Shown here one piece after another: positions 1 through 7,655 of a stretch of 64,000 nt of DNA. The position numbers and the translations under genes were made by a program. The stretch covers positions 992,001-1,056,000 of the forward strand of contig NZ_FOWC01000001.1 of assembly GCF_900115345.1 (NCBI RefSeq), given 5' to 3'. Position 1 is the stretch's first letter, and each line of letters opens with the position of its first letter. The DNA comes from Amycolatopsis rubida. Lineage in GTDB: Bacteria > Actinomycetota > Actinomycetes > Mycobacteriales > Pseudonocardiaceae. The notes below the pieces were generated by a model. That model saw nothing but the letters and a program-made list of their open reading frames with translations. It did not search any database and had not been told where the DNA came from.

Positions 1-247
1 CGCCGCGGCCGTAAAGGTCGAGGATGCAGTCGTACACGGCCTGGTGCGCGGGCCGGTAGAAATCGCCGGGGCCGAGCGCCTCGATGACGTCGGCGACCGC
101 GTCCTTCGACAGCAGCATGCCGCCGAGCACTGACTGCTCCGCCGCGATGTCCTGCGGCGGCTGGCGGTCGAACCCGCCAGGGCCGGGTTCGCTGGGACCC
201 GGATCGGACTCCGCGTACGCCGGACCGCGGTCATCGGTCACCGCCAC
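1..247 (-). CDS. dnaB: Replicative DNA helicase DnaB, N-terminal fragment (cut by window edge)
   Basis: The reverse strand encodes the N-terminus of the hexameric replicative helicase, which unwinds DNA ahead of the fork. Only about 82 residues lie in the window. A short acidic/Gly-Pro leader is followed by the typical DnaB N-terminal helical domain, with the segments PPQDIAAEQSVLGGMLLS and FYRPAHQAVYDCILDLYGRG. The GTG at 245-247 is preferred because a GGAGG lies ten bases upstream. An in-frame GTG at 239-241 is the alternative. The ATPase domain lies outside the window. Position next to rplI and rpsR matches the mycobacterial dnaB locus. Confidence 0.93.
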   Translation of the reverse strand, partial: MAVTDDRGPAYAESDPGPSEPGPGGFDRQPPQDIAAEQSVLGGMLLSKDAVADVIEALGPGDFYRPAHQAVYDCILDLYGRG

Positions 248-962
248 TGCCCGGACACCTCCCTTGCCCAGCCGTTCGTTCCGGCCGTCCCCGTCGTCTC
301 GCGTGCGCCTGTCCTGTGCTGAACCGCGTCCGCCCGCCGCCTGGCGTGGCGGTCAGTCCAGGCGAACACCTGTTCGAGTATGCCGGAGTCGGCCCGGCTT
401 TCCCACCCGTCCGTCCGGTCCGCTTCGATGATGGACCGGACGGTTCCCCGCGCCGGTGACCGCCACGCGGAGCGACCGGGAGTACTGGGCGCGAACGCAC
501 GCTAGATCCCTCGGACGGACGAGTGCAATTCCGGGTGTTGACCGTGCTGTGGACAACCTGTGGATGACCGGGGGCAACGAATCACAGGTATCCGTGAGCC
601 TGTGGACAAAGTGGGGACAGTGCAGATCGGCTCCAGTAAAACCGCAGGTCAAGCCCTGTGCAGAGACTGTGGAGAACTTCGCGAAAACTCGTCCGGCGTG
701 TCGTGTCGAACTGGTTCTTCGGCGTGTCGCACCCGCGTCGGTCCCCTGCCCTGTGGATGGTTGCTACGCACGGTAGATCACCGACCCGATGGGCTGAACG
801 AAGGAGAATTCCCCACGCGACCCAGCCGACGGCTGCGCACAGTGAGCGATCAGGCAAAAGCGCAGGTTAACCGCGCGCGAACGCGAAACCGGGTGAGGTT
901 CACCGGCCGGACACCTCGCGGTGCCGTGCCGGGAACCCCACCCGGAGTAACGCTCGGGGCGC
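248..962. other. 715-bp gene-free region upstream of dnaB with DnaA-box-like sites
   Basis: No convincing coding frame is present. The stretch lies between the dnaB start and the end of the espG-like gene. It should hold the dnaB promoter. Its notable content is a set of DnaA-box-like nonamers between 548 and 760 (separate entry). Short open frames here lack actinobacterial codon bias, so no gene is called. Confidence 0.6.
548..760. promoter_or_regulatory. Cluster of DnaA-box-like nonamers
   Basis: Two exact copies of TGTGGACAA (reverse complement TTGTCCACA, the high-GC form of the DnaA box) lie at 548-556 and 601-609. Variants are TGTGGATGA at 559-567, TGTGGAGAA at 668-676 and TGTGGATGG at 752-760. 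DnaA is known to bind such sites at oriC and to regulate genes from them. The origin itself normally lies beside dnaA/dnaN, which are absent here. DnaA control of dnaB, or DnaA titration, is an inference. Confidence 0.5.
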
Positions 963-1772
963 TCAGCCCAGGGCGCTTTGCGCTTGGCGGAGCCGTTCGG
1001 AGATCGCCTGCTGAGTGCCGGGGGTGAACACGATGAGCGACTCCTTCCCCGGCCGCTCCTCCATCAGCCACCGGCCTTCGCTGGTGTCGATGAAGTTGAC
1101 CGGCTTGGGCACCCGCCGCCGACGTCCGCCCTGCGGCCGGGACGCGACGTACAACGCGCCGCTCCCGGTGCGTGGCAGCTTCAGGATCCGCTGGATCTCC
1201 TTGAGCGGTTCCACCTGCGCGGTGCGCTGCCCGGTTTGCATGATCGAGGCCCGGGGCACCTCGTCGGACCCGAAGGACCGCCCGCTCTCGTACTCGCTCT
1301 TGGTGGTGATCAGCGGCTGCCCGGCCGCAGGCTTGCCCGCCGGGATGAGGTCGAGGAACGTCTGCAGCAGCAGATCCGGACGCTGACGGAGCACGGTGAG
1401 CATCTGCTCGCCGTGGACCCGGATCAAGCCGAAGCCGCCGCCGTTGCCGCTGCCGACCAGTGCGCCGAAGTTCGAGGGACTGTCCTCGAACGTTCCGTCG
1501 AACCAGCCGTAGTACTCAAGCTGCGGGTGCGAGATGGACTCGACCAGCGCGAGAAGGTCGCGATCCATCCCCCGGGGTCCCATGAGCCCCGCCGCGGTCA
1601 ACGCGGCGTTGACCTGCTGGTCGAGCTTCCGCTCGGCCGTCGGGTCGTAGAACGCCGCCGTCTCGGCGATGACCTGGTGCGGTTCCCCGCCCCGCCGCTT
1701 GATCAGGTTGCACAAGGTGAAGACGGTGAACTTCGTCGGTGCGTCAAGAGAGACCACTGTGCTGGGCCTCAT
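963..1772 (-). CDS. ESX secretion-associated EspG family protein
   Basis: The 269-residue protein resembles EspG, the cytosolic chaperone that binds PE/PPE pairs and feeds them to type VII (ESX) secretion. Family-like features include the early segment TKFTVFTLCNLIKRRGGEPH, a central YYGWFDGTF stretch and the C-terminal RWLMEERPGKESLIVFTPG with a following helix. The ATG overlaps the end of the PPE-like gene by four bases (ATGA), which implies translational coupling. It is the last gene of the cassette 4131 to 963. No ESX ATPase or membrane component is nearby, so the substrate pair probably uses a system encoded elsewhere. The family call rests on motif memory and context. Confidence 0.8.
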   Translation of the reverse strand: MRPSTVVSLDAPTKFTVFTLCNLIKRRGGEPHQVIAETAAFYDPTAERKLDQQVNAALTAAGLMGPRGMDRDLLALVESISHPQLEYYGWFDGTFEDSPSNFGALVGSGNGGGFGLIRVHGEQMLTVLRQRPDLLLQTFLDLIPAGKPAAGQPLITTKSEYESGRSFGSDEVPRASIMQTGQRTAQVEPLKEIQRILKLPRTGSGALYVASRPQGGRRRRVPKPVNFIDTSEGRWLMEERPGKESLIVFTPGTQQAISERLRQAQSALG

Positions 1773-3106
1773 TCACCGATGACCGGAGGAACGGTCATCT
1801 GGTCCGAGCCGAAGAGTTCGTTGGCGTCTTCTTCCACCAGGTACTTCGTCTGGTGCTCCTCGTCTTCCTGGCCCTTGCCGCCCTTGGCTCCGGCGCCCAT
1901 GCCGCCCATTCCGGCCGCGCCTGCCTTGCCGGCCGCACCGCCGCGCATTCCGCTCATGCCACCTGCGCCGGCACCAGCACCGGCACCGCCTGCCGCGGCT
2001 CCAGAGCCGGAGCCGCCGGGACCGAATCCCGCGCCGCCGAACGCGCCGGGACCGAATGCCGCACCCGCACCCGTACCCGCGCCCGTACCGGCGCCTCCGC
2101 CCCCGCCGCCGGGGCCGAACTGGCTGGCTCCACCGCCGGGACCGAAGGTGCTCGGGCTGAACTTCGACGGATCGGTCGTCGGAGGCGTCCAGCCGGAGGT
2201 CGACGTGCTGTCGTTCGGGCCGGTGTAGTGGCCAGGACCGTTCGGGTCGTTGAACTGGCCAGGACCGCTCGGGGTCGGCACATTGGTGTGCGGCCCGTTC
2301 GGCCCGTTCGGGTCGAACTTGGGCGTGTCCACCTTGGGCGGGGAGAAGCTGCCGCCACCGCCGCCGGGTCCGCCGCTGAAGCCGCCCGGTCCGCCGCTGG
2401 GACCGCCGCCGAACTTGCCGGGGCCGTCAGGGCCGTTGGAGAGGTTGTTGCCTTGCCAAGCGCTGTACTGCGGCAGCTTGCTCGCGTTCTGCCCGCTGGC
2501 GTTGAAGTAGTTCGTGTACGCCTGGACGTTGGCTTTGGAGTTGTCGTTGTACTTGTTGATCTCGTCGTCTTTGTCGCTCATCGGGTTGAGCCCGTCGAGA
2601 AACCCAGCGGACGGCGGATCCTTGGGCAGGCTCTGCACCTTGCCCTTGACCGTGTGGAAGCACTCGGCCTGGGTGTTGAGGAAGGTGTGGCTCTTGCCGA
2701 GGTTGCTGACGGAATCCTCGAGCCAGGTCTTGAGCGGGTGGGCACCGGCCTGAGCGGCGGTGGCCCCGCCGCCCTGCCAGGCACCGTCCATCTTCTTGTT
2801 CAGGTTGTCGATCTCGGTGGCCCGGTCGCTGTGGATCTTCTCGAGATTCTTGGCCGAGCCCACCCCGCTCTCGAGCGACGACGTGTCGCCGGCATTGATC
2901 TTCTCGTAGATCGTGTACGCGTCGATCGAGCGGCCGCCGAGGTCAGCGGACTGCTGCTGCGCCTCCGGGCCTCCGCTCATCAGCCCGACCAGACCGCCGA
3001 CGGCACCGCCGACTACTGCCCCGACCGGGCCTGCGACAGACCCGGCAGCCGCACCGACCGCAGCGCCTTGCAGCGCCTTTCCTGCAGTGTTGGCGTCATT
3101 CCCCAT
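1769..3106 (-). CDS. PPE-like/WXG-type ESX substrate with Gly/Pro-rich C-terminus
   Basis: This 445-residue protein is probably exported through an ESX system together with the small upstream partner. Residues about 12-45 form an Ala/Gly-rich zipper-like segment. A helical region follows to about residue 215 and contains an AWQG motif of the W-x-G kind. Residues about 220-400 are extremely Gly/Pro-rich. The tail is acidic and ends in PPVIGE, which I associate with related Pseudonocardiaceae proteins. It has no Sec signal peptide. It lies 42 bases after the DUF3558 gene and overlaps the EspG gene. A canonical PPE tripeptide is not visible at the N-terminus, so PPE-like is a family-level inference. 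Confidence 0.72.
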   Translation of the reverse strand: MGNDANTAGKALQGAAVGAAAGSVAGPVGAVVGGAVGGLVGLMSGGPEAQQQSADLGGRSIDAYTIYEKINAGDTSSLESGVGSAKNLEKIHSDRATEIDNLNKKMDGAWQGGGATAAQAGAHPLKTWLEDSVSNLGKSHTFLNTQAECFHTVKGKVQSLPKDPPSAGFLDGLNPMSDKDDEINKYNDNSKANVQAYTNYFNASGQNASKLPQYSAWQGNNLSNGPDGPGKFGGGPSGGPGGFSGGPGGGGGSFSPPKVDTPKFDPNGPNGPHTNVPTPSGPGQFNDPNGPGHYTGPNDSTSTSGWTPPTTDPSKFSPSTFGPGGGASQFGPGGGGGGAGTGAGTGAGAAFGPGAFGGAGFGPGGSGSGAAAGGAGAGAGAGGMSGMRGGAAGKAGAAGMGGMGAGAKGGKGQEDEEHQTKYLVEEDANELFGSDQMTVPPVIGE

Positions 3107-3148
3107 GATGAGCCACTCCTTCCGAGACAGGCGTCGGCCGCGAGTCGG

Positions 3149-3751
3149 TCACGATGCCCCCTTGAGATGTCCGATCATCGCGGTAGCGGCCTTCTTCGCG
3201 AGGCTGCACGGGTCTTTCTTCGCGTCGCCGATGCTGATGTTCGGGATGACTGAGACGGCGAGCTGGTCAGTGACTCCGACCCAGAGACTGCAGCTGCCGG
3301 ACGGACGGCTGTCCATGGTGTCGGCGAAGACCGCCGGGTAGCCGTCGACGCTGGTGGGCGTGAAGTAAGCCTGCTTGTCCTTCTGCGCGTAAATATCGCT
3401 GATCCCGTTCTTGTTCTGCGGGAACGCGCCGATGTCGATGTAGTTCGTGTTGATCGCGGCCGACTTCCAGACGCAGCCGCCCGTGACACCACTGCTCTTC
3501 TCGCCCGGATAACGGACGCCGAGGTTCTCGGCTTCCGCGGCGTTGTACACACTGCACGGGTCCGCGAGCAGGTCGTTGGTGGGCAGCGGGGAGGGGACCT
3601 TGGGGCCGGAGCCGCCGCTGTCGGACGGAGCGCTTGTTGGCCCTGCGGTCGGCGAAGGCTGCTGAGTACCGCCGGTTCCGCCGCTGCACGCGGTCAGCAG
3701 ACCGAACGCGGCGACGGCAGCTGCGGCGAGCTGGACTGTGCGGTGCGACAT
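3149..3751 (-). CDS. DUF3558 family lipoprotein
   Basis: The 200-residue protein has an N-terminal export signal with lipobox LLTAC (Cys about 22), so it should be lipid-anchored on the outer face of the membrane. A Ser/Pro/Gly linker precedes the DUF3558 domain. Recognisable segments are LLADPCSVYNAAEAE, VRYPGEKSSGVTGGCVW, CSLWVGVTDQLAVSV and a final Lys/Ala helix. Four or five cysteines are placed for disulfides. Function is unknown. DUF3558 lipoproteins are common beside ESX cassettes in Pseudonocardiaceae. It sits eight bases after the PE-like gene. A decayed second copy lies at 4289-4715. Confidence 0.85.
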   Translation of the reverse strand: MSHRTVQLAAAAVAAFGLLTACSGGTGGTQQPSPTAGPTSAPSDSGGSGPKVPSPLPTNDLLADPCSVYNAAEAENLGVRYPGEKSSGVTGGCVWKSAAINTNYIDIGAFPQNKNGISDIYAQKDKQAYFTPTSVDGYPAVFADTMDSRPSGSCSLWVGVTDQLAVSVIPNISIGDAKKDPCSLAKKAATAMIGHLKGAS

Positions 3752-3759
3752 TGCGGTAC

Positions 3760-4131
3760 TCAGTATCCCTTCGACTTCGCGGCCAGCTCGTCACGTTGTT
3801 GCTGCTCGGTGACCTTGATCTTGTTCTTGGCGGCTCGCAGAGCTGTGATGAAGTTGCCTACGTAATCGAACATGCGCTGGTGCTGTTCAAGGAGGGTCGC
3901 GCCGGACGGATTCGCGCCCTGGTCGACGAAGTCGTGGCTGGCGAACTCATCGGCTGGCGGCTTGACCTCTTTGATCCTGTGGGCGTCGGTGAGATCCTGG
4001 TGCAAGTGATCATGCAGGTCTTCCCACTGCTTGATCACCGAGTCGATCTCGTCTTCGCTGAACTTGTAGCCGCCGGCCGTTCCGTACCCGCCGACCATGA
4101 TCGGAGGCGTTGGTGGCACATCGCTGGACAT
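3760..4131 (-). CDS. PE-like small helical ESX partner protein
   Basis: The ATG at 4129-4131 gives 123 residues (MSSDVPPTPPIMVGGYG...). After a Pro/Gly-rich N-terminus the protein is almost entirely helical, with a loop near DQGANPSG and a charged C-terminal helix ending in AAKSKGY. It has no signal peptide. Size and helical hairpin shape fit the PE or WXG100 partner of the PPE-like protein encoded 650 bases downstream. The open frame continues upstream to 4590, but that extension has no homology-like content and overlaps the pseudogene, so I rejected it. It is the first gene of the four-gene cassette. Confidence 0.72.
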   Translation of the reverse strand: MSSDVPPTPPIMVGGYGTAGGYKFSEDEIDSVIKQWEDLHDHLHQDLTDAHRIKEVKPPADEFASHDFVDQGANPSGATLLEQHQRMFDYVGNFITALRAAKNKIKVTEQQQRDELAAKSKGY

Positions 4132-4288
4132 CCTGGTGACCCCCTTTGGCACAGTTCTCGCTCCCCAAGCGGCGAGATCAGCAAGTTGGATGGTAACGCA
4201 CGCCAATTGGTTCCCGCTCGGTGTTCGCGAATCGGGGAGAGTGGGGCCGAGCTGGGAACTTAGGGTTCTTTCCCGGGTCTCGGAGAGG

Positions 4289-4715
4289 TTACGAGGCGTG
4301 CTGTGGATGTCCGGACATCGCGGCCGTGGCTTCCTGCGCGACTCCGTATCCGTCCCGGGTGGTGCCGATGCCGATCTGCGGGTTGACGGAAACGGCGAGT
4401 TGATCGGTGACACCCGCCCAGAGAACGCAGTTGCCGGACGAACGGCTGTCCTCGGCCGCGGCCGCGGGCAACCAGCTACCCGTCCACGGTGATCGGGATG
4501 GAGCAGGCCTGTTTGCGCGTAGATGTCGCTTTGTGCTGCACGAGTGGAGTGTTGTTGACGTAGTTCAGGTTGCTGCTCAAGGAGATCCACCGGCAGGCGT
4601 TAAGCGATCCGCTGCTCTTCTCGCCTGGATAACGGAGGCCGACGTCGTCGCTTCGGCTGTGTTGAGCACGCTGCGCGGATCCGCGCGCAGCTGCTTGATG
4701 GGCAGCGGCGTGCCA
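4289..4715 (-). pseudogene. Frameshifted DUF3558 relic
   Basis: Three reverse-strand frames together rebuild a DUF3558 domain like that at 3149-3751. Near 4711-4640 one frame reads LPIKQLRADPRSVLNTAEA (intact copy: LPTNDLLADPCSVYNAAEA). A second frame then gives LRYPGEKSSGSLNACRW (intact: VRYPGEKSSGVTGGCVW). A third, from about 4475 to the stop at 4289, gives GNCVLWAGVTDQLAVSV (intact: GSCSLWVGVTDQLAVSV). At least two frameshifts are needed, and the signal peptide and lipobox are gone. Two same-frame blocks preserve long identical strings, so decay is recent or the copies were once homogenised. Confidence 0.85.
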
Positions 4716-4813
4716 TCCGGCGCCCATGCCCCCTTTGCCGTGCGGCGCTTGCTTCCGATGGGAGCAAGCGCGTAACGCGCCGTAATCGACCGGAGGCGCG
4801 GTTCGCCGAAACA

Positions 4814-4848
4814 AAACCGCCCCCGGGAGAATCTCCCGGGGGCGGTTT
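4814..4848. terminator. Strong hairpin terminator downstream of rplI
   Basis: A perfect inverted repeat pairs 4814-4830 with 4832-4848. Its core is CCGCCCCCGGGAGA, flanked by AAA on one side and TTT on the other. It lies 14 bases past the rplI stop and should end the rpsF-ssb-rpsR-rplI transcript. Confidence 0.85.
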
Positions 4849-4861
4849 CACGGACAAACCG

Positions 4862-5326
4862 TCAGTTCGCGGCCACAGCCTTGACCTCGAGGCGGAGGTC
4901 CACCTTCACGTTCGGGTGCAGGCGGGCGTTGACCGAGTGCTTGCCGACCGTCTTGATGTGGTCGCGCAGGTCCAGGACGCGCTTGTCGAGCAGCGGGCCG
5001 CCCTGTGCCTTGATCGCGTCGACGATCTCGCCGGCGGTGATCGAGCCGAAGAGCTTCTTCGAGCCCGCCGCGGCCTTGCCGGTCAGCTGGATCGCGCCGA
5101 GGCCCTCAAGGGTCGCCTTGATTTCCTTGGCGTGGTCGAGGTCGCGGATGCGGCGGGATTCCTGTGCGCGCTGGATCGTGCGCACGTTCTTCTCCGCGCC
5201 CTTGCTGGCCACGATCGCGTAACCGCGCGGCAGCAGGTAGTTGCGGGCATAGCCGTCCTTGACCTCGACGATGTCGCCGGGGCCGCCGAGGTTCGCCACG
5301 TCGGTGGTGAGAATGATCTTCGCCAT
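4862..5326 (-). CDS. rplI: 50S ribosomal protein L9
   Basis: The 154-residue protein has the L9 signature: the N-terminal globular domain (MAKIILTTDVANLGGPGD, GYARNYLLPRGYA), a long connecting helix at about residues 42-75, and a C-terminal domain ending RLEVKAVAAN. L9 binds 23S rRNA near the base of the L1 stalk and helps maintain frame and translational fidelity. The ATG is preceded by a GGGGAG ribosome binding site. It follows rpsR after 14 bases and ends the ribosomal operon just before a strong terminator. Confidence 0.97.
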   Translation of the reverse strand: MAKIILTTDVANLGGPGDIVEVKDGYARNYLLPRGYAIVASKGAEKNVRTIQRAQESRRIRDLDHAKEIKATLEGLGAIQLTGKAAAGSKKLFGSITAGEIVDAIKAQGGPLLDKRVLDLRDHIKTVGKHSVNARLHPNVKVDLRLEVKAVAAN

Positions 5327-5340
5327 GACTAGTGCTCCCC

Positions 5341-5589
5341 TCAGCGCGCGGTGGACGTGTAGGGCAGCAGAGCCATCTCGCGCGAGTTCTTCACCGCGAT
5401 GGCGATGTCGCGCTGGTGCTGGCTGCAGTTGCCGGTGACGCGACGGGCACGGATCTTGCCGCGGTCGGAAATGTACTTCCGCAGCAGGTTGGTGTCCTTG
5501 TAGTCGATCGTTTCCGGGCGGCCCTTCTTCTCGGCCTTGCAGAACACGCAGACCTTCTTCTTGGGCTTGCGAATGGGTGGCTTGGCCAC
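5341..5589 (-). CDS. rpsR: 30S ribosomal protein S18
   Basis: The 82-residue protein is S18 ([48 protein letters not shown]). It pairs with S6 on the platform of the small subunit. CVFC plus a later Cys and His suggest the zinc-binding (C+) form rather than the zinc-free paralogue. The GTG start is preceded by AGGAG at a normal distance. It lies 34 bases after ssb and 14 before rplI. Confidence 0.97.
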   Translation of the reverse strand: MAKPPIRKPKKKVCVFCKAEKKGRPETIDYKDTNLLRKYISDRGKIRARRVTGNCSQHQRDIAIAVKNSREMALLPYTSTAR

Positions 5590-5623
5590 TGGTGCACTCC
5601 TGGAATTCTAGAAAGAGATGAGA

Positions 5624-6151
5624 TCAGAACGGGGGTTCGTCGGAGAAGCCTCCGCCGCCACCGCCCGCGGGCGGGGCCGAGCCCCACGGGTCGTCGGCGG
5701 GCGCGCTGTTGCCGCCGCCGCCGCGGTTGCCGCCGCCTCCGTTGAAGCCGCCTCCGCCGCCGAAGTCACCACCGCCGCCGCCACCGCGGCTGACCTTGTT
5801 GACCTTCGCCGTCGCGTAGCGCAGCGAGGGGCCGATCTCGTCGACCTCGAGCTCGACGACGGTGCGCTTCTCGCCTTCCTTGGTCTCGAAAGACCGCTGC
5901 TTCAGCCGTCCCTGCACCACCACGCGGGCACCCCGTGTGAGCGACTCGGCGACGTTCTCCGCCGCCTGCCGCCAGATGTTGCAGCGCAGGAACAGCGCCT
6001 CACCGTCCTTCCACTCGCCGCTCTGGCGGTCGAGCGTGCGCGGGGTGGACGCGACGGTGAAGTTCGCGACCGCCGCACCGGACGGGGTGAAGCGCAGCTC
6101 CGGGTCGGACGTCAGGTTCCCGACCACGGTGATGACGGTGTCTCCAGCCAC
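5624..6151 (-). CDS. ssb: Single-stranded DNA-binding protein
   Basis: The GTG at 6149-6151 gives 175 residues starting [20 protein letters not shown]. Residues 1 to about 115 form the OB fold ([47 protein letters not shown]). About 50 residues of Gly-rich linker follow, then the acidic tip SDEPPF that recruits partner proteins. It protects single-stranded DNA during replication and repair. The frame is open upstream into rpsF, but that extension overlaps rpsF and lacks SSB sequence. The gene lies between rpsF and rpsR, as in most bacteria. Confidence 0.96.
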   Translation of the reverse strand: MAGDTVITVVGNLTSDPELRFTPSGAAVANFTVASTPRTLDRQSGEWKDGEALFLRCNIWRQAAENVAESLTRGARVVVQGRLKQRSFETKEGEKRTVVELEVDEIGPSLRYATAKVNKVSRGGGGGGDFGGGGGFNGGGGNRGGGGNSAPADDPWGSAPPAGGGGGGFSDEPPF

Positions 6152-6180
6152 GGATGGCGTCCCTTCGGATCGGGCTCGGA

Positions 6181-6504
6181 TCAGGCCTTGGCGGGCGCGG
6201 GCTTGGCCGCGGCCTTGACCTCGCGGCGCATGACCTTGGTGCGCAGCACGGTTTCCTGCAGCGACAGCTGGCGGTCCAGTTCCTTGACGGCCTCGGCCGT
6301 CGAGTTCAGGTCCAGCAGCGCGTAGATGCCCTCGGCGTTCTTCTTGATCTCGTACGCCAAGCGACGGCGGCCCCAGACGTCGACCTTCTCGACGCTTCCG
6401 CCCGAAGTGCGGATCACGTTGAGGAAGTTGTCCAGCGTGGGCGCGACCGTACGCTCGTCGAGCGTCGGGTCCAGGATGACCATTACCTCGTAATGGCGTG
6501 ACAT
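6181..6504 (-). CDS. rpsF: 30S ribosomal protein S6
   Basis: The ATG at 6502-6504 ([18 protein letters not shown]) follows AGGAGG at nine bases. An in-frame GTG two codons earlier lies too close to it. The 107-residue protein has the S6 ferredoxin-like fold ([28 protein letters not shown]), with a short Lys/Ala tail. It binds 16S rRNA with S18. It is the first gene of rpsF-ssb-rpsR-rplI. Its leader holds a small hairpin pairing GTCACGG (6531-6537) with CCGTGAC (6543-6549). In many bacteria the S6:S18 complex represses this operon through a leader structure. Whether this hairpin does so is untested. Confidence 0.96.
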   Translation of the reverse strand: MSRHYEVMVILDPTLDERTVAPTLDNFLNVIRTSGGSVEKVDVWGRRRLAYEIKKNAEGIYALLDLNSTAEAVKELDRQLSLQETVLRTKVMRREVKAAAKPAPAKA

Positions 6505-6605
6505 AACCACTCACCTCCTATGGGCTCGCGGTCACGGGGGATCCGTGACAGGAGGGTTTGTCCAGGTAAGCGTACCCGGCGGGTCCGACAGCCCGGTGCG
6601 GCGGG

Positions 6606-7520
6606 TCAGCTGACGCGGCGCAGCACCCAGGTGCGGACGAGCCCGGCGGTGACGCCGGCCAGCACGATCACCGCGAGCAGCATCGGCAGCTGGACGTCCG
6701 AGGCTCCGCCCTGGCTCGCCAGTGCTTCGGCGTTGCCCGCGTTGCGGATGTCCGGGCCCTGCTGGCCCTGCGGGTCCTGCCCGGCGGAGGGCTGCTGCGG
6801 CAGCGCGCCGGAACCGGGCAGCGAGCCGTAACGCGCGCCGGGCGCGATCGCGGTGCCCAGCACGCCGGGGTTGCCCGGGGTCGCGGTCGGGATGGTGCCG
6901 TAGTCGCGCGGCGGGGCGATCCCGGTCGAACCCGGCTGGTAGTTGCCGAGCGGGTTGCCGCCGCCGTTCTGGGCGGGTGCGTTGCCGTTCGACTGGGTGC
7001 CGCCGTTCGACGGGGAGCTTGAGGACGCCGGTGCCTGGTAGTTGTTCGCCATCGTGGTGAGCCCGCACGCGGACGCGACGCCGGAGCGGATCCCGTTCAG
7101 CACCTTGGTCTTGGTGTCCGGCAGGACGCCGAGCCCCCACTCGTTCTTCAGTGCGTTCGAGACGACCTGGCCGATCGCGTCGCCGCTGATCGTGCCGCCC
7201 GCGGCGTCCGGGATCGCGCCGACCTGAAGGTTGCCCTTGTTCCCGATGGCGTTCGCCAGCGAATCCGGCCACACGGTGAGCAGCCGCCAGAAGTCGACCT
7301 GGTTCTTGGCCGACTGGCGGACGATCTCCTTGACCGCCGAGCCGGGCACGACGACCGAATCGCCCATGCCGCCGGTGACCGAGCCCTTGCACTGGTTCGC
7401 GAGCGTGGTCGCCGCGGACGCGGTGCCGGTGCCCAGGAACGCGCCGCCGGTGAAGAGGGCGGCGAGAGCGGTGACGGTGAGTGCTCGACGGGTTCGCTTC
7501 CAGGTGGGGATGTTCCGCAC
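6606..7520 (-). CDS. Exported, C-terminally anchored surface protein, copy 1
   Basis: The start is the GTG at 7518-7520, nine bases after GGAGG. A GTG two codons earlier is too near the site. The 304 residues comprise a signal peptide (basic RTRR, then a hydrophobic stretch ending in ASA), a globular domain of about 135 residues with two cysteines, a long Pro/Gly/Asn/Gln linker, and a C-terminal membrane segment (LPMLLAVIVLAGVTAGLV) followed by RTWVLRR. The pre-anchor block NAGNAEAL is shared with copy 2, but the LPxTG-like site is replaced by ASQGG. I do not recognise the N-terminal domain. It probably sits on the outer face of the membrane or wall. Confidence 0.75.
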   Translation of the reverse strand: MRNIPTWKRTRRALTVTALAALFTGGAFLGTGTASAATTLANQCKGSVTGGMGDSVVVPGSAVKEIVRQSAKNQVDFWRLLTVWPDSLANAIGNKGNLQVGAIPDAAGGTISGDAIGQVVSNALKNEWGLGVLPDTKTKVLNGIRSGVASACGLTTMANNYQAPASSSSPSNGGTQSNGNAPAQNGGGNPLGNYQPGSTGIAPPRDYGTIPTATPGNPGVLGTAIAPGARYGSLPGSGALPQQPSAGQDPQGQQGPDIRNAGNAEALASQGGASDVQLPMLLAVIVLAGVTAGLVRTWVLRRVS

Positions 7521-7655
7521 GAGCACTATCCTCCGGGGTCCGCGGGCATGGTTCGTCGCATCCAGGACAACGAATGGACTCCGGTAAAGATACTGGCGCT
7601 GTGACAACAGTGCGGCGAAGCCGCTCGACCCAGGGTGGTGGCGGGGCGGGGCGGG

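Noticed and set aside
248..962. Possible chromosomal origin
   Set aside because: DnaA boxes are present, but dnaA, dnaN and an A/T-rich unwinding element are absent. I keep the boxes as a regulatory finding only.
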